A DNA stretch of 28,219 bases, from positions 1-28,219 of the forward strand of contig JBAYWC010000025.1 in assembly GCA_041674265.1 (NCBI GenBank), given 5' to 3'. Of the stretch, positions 27,960 to 28,219 are shown in pieces. Both the position numbers and the translations under genes were made by a program. This DNA is from QYQL01 sp041674265 (GTDB lineage: Bacteria; Verrucomicrobiota; Verrucomicrobiia; Chthoniobacterales; Terrimicrobiaceae). The notes under the pieces were generated by a model. The model made no database searches and was not told where the DNA came from. It saw nothing but the letters and a program-made list of their open reading frames with translations. Each line of letters begins with the position of its first letter. Positions within the stretch are counted from its first letter, which is position 1.

Positions 27960-28219
27960 CCTGAAGTTCCCAAGGGGGGCGTTGAGGTTCCAGATCGGCG
28001 AAAGGAAGGGATCCCTGTTTCGTCTGGCGAGGACAGCGACGCTCGAGCTGCTGAAGGCTTGATCAACCCAGTTGCCGGATATTCGGGATGGCGCGAGTTA
28101 ACCTAACTTCCCCGACGGAAGGCCTGAAGGGCCGATAAACACAGAGGGTCCGATATTTTTCGGGCTACAGCTGTGCGCCGGAGGGGAAGGCGGCCCACTT
28201 GGGAGGGGAGGCGAAGAGG
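27960..28219. other. Tail region without a recognised gene
   Basis: No coding frame with recognisable protein character. It includes a small palindrome (AGGGATCCCT near 28008-28017) and the 15-base sequence TAACCTAACTTCCCC (28099-28113), the exact reverse complement of 107-121 at the other end of the window. The last 100 bases have the feel of a dispersed intergenic repeat but I cannot confirm this from one copy. Confidence 0.35.

Overview
The window looks like a chromosomal segment of a GC-rich Verrucomicrobia-type Gram-negative bacterium. The evidence is a PEP-CTERM protein of a type common in that phylum (signal peptide, then a C-terminal PEP motif, one membrane helix and an Arg patch), a PstS-like secreted protein style also common there, very weak or absent Shine-Dalgarno sequences, and a full outer-membrane secretion and TonB machinery. 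Taxonomy is inferred from protein style only. I see no rRNA, tRNA, CRISPR array or intact insertion sequence.

Layout. (1) 1-1423: AT-rich start, a small lipoprotein (-), an orphan Phd/YefM-type antitoxin (-) and a complete VapBC-type toxin-antitoxin pair (+). (2) 1685-5827 (+): a sulfate-binding protein (Sbp) read in frame into a PEP-CTERM protein, then a PstS-like secreted protein and a Ser/Pro-rich membrane-anchored protein. (3) 6078-17318 (-): one gene for a 3746-residue filamentous-haemagglutinin-like exoprotein (TpsA). (4) 17577-27959 (+): a tightly packed set comprising an OscA/YezD-type small protein, the TpsB transporter, an ExbB fused to DUF2341 and LamG-like domains, ExbD, TonB, a TonB-neighbour porin, a periplasmic coiled-coil protein, a PpiC/SurA-type prolyl isomerase and a membrane-anchored TPR protein. 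(5) 27960-28219: no recognisable gene.

How the parts connect. A palindrome TAACGA-N9-TCGTTA with constant spacing occurs at three promoters (before sbp, before the PEP-CTERM gene, and before tpsA). A one-sided variant, AGACGA-N9-TCGTTA, lies before the OscA-like gene that heads the tpsB-exbBD-tonB operon. Sbp and OscA are both sulfur-limitation markers, and the proteins behind these sites are almost free of Met and Cys: the 441-residue protein has none after its initiator, and the 3746-residue exoprotein has about 24 Met and one Cys. My main proposal is that the window encodes a sulfur-limitation-controlled, TonB-associated two-partner secretion system made of sulfur-sparing surface proteins. 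Its gene order resembles, from memory, the phosphate-controlled pdtA/pdtB locus of Pseudomonas aeruginosa. The palindromes, spacing and residue composition are seen directly. The sulfur link rests on family knowledge of Sbp and OscA. The regulator itself and the substrate are unknown.
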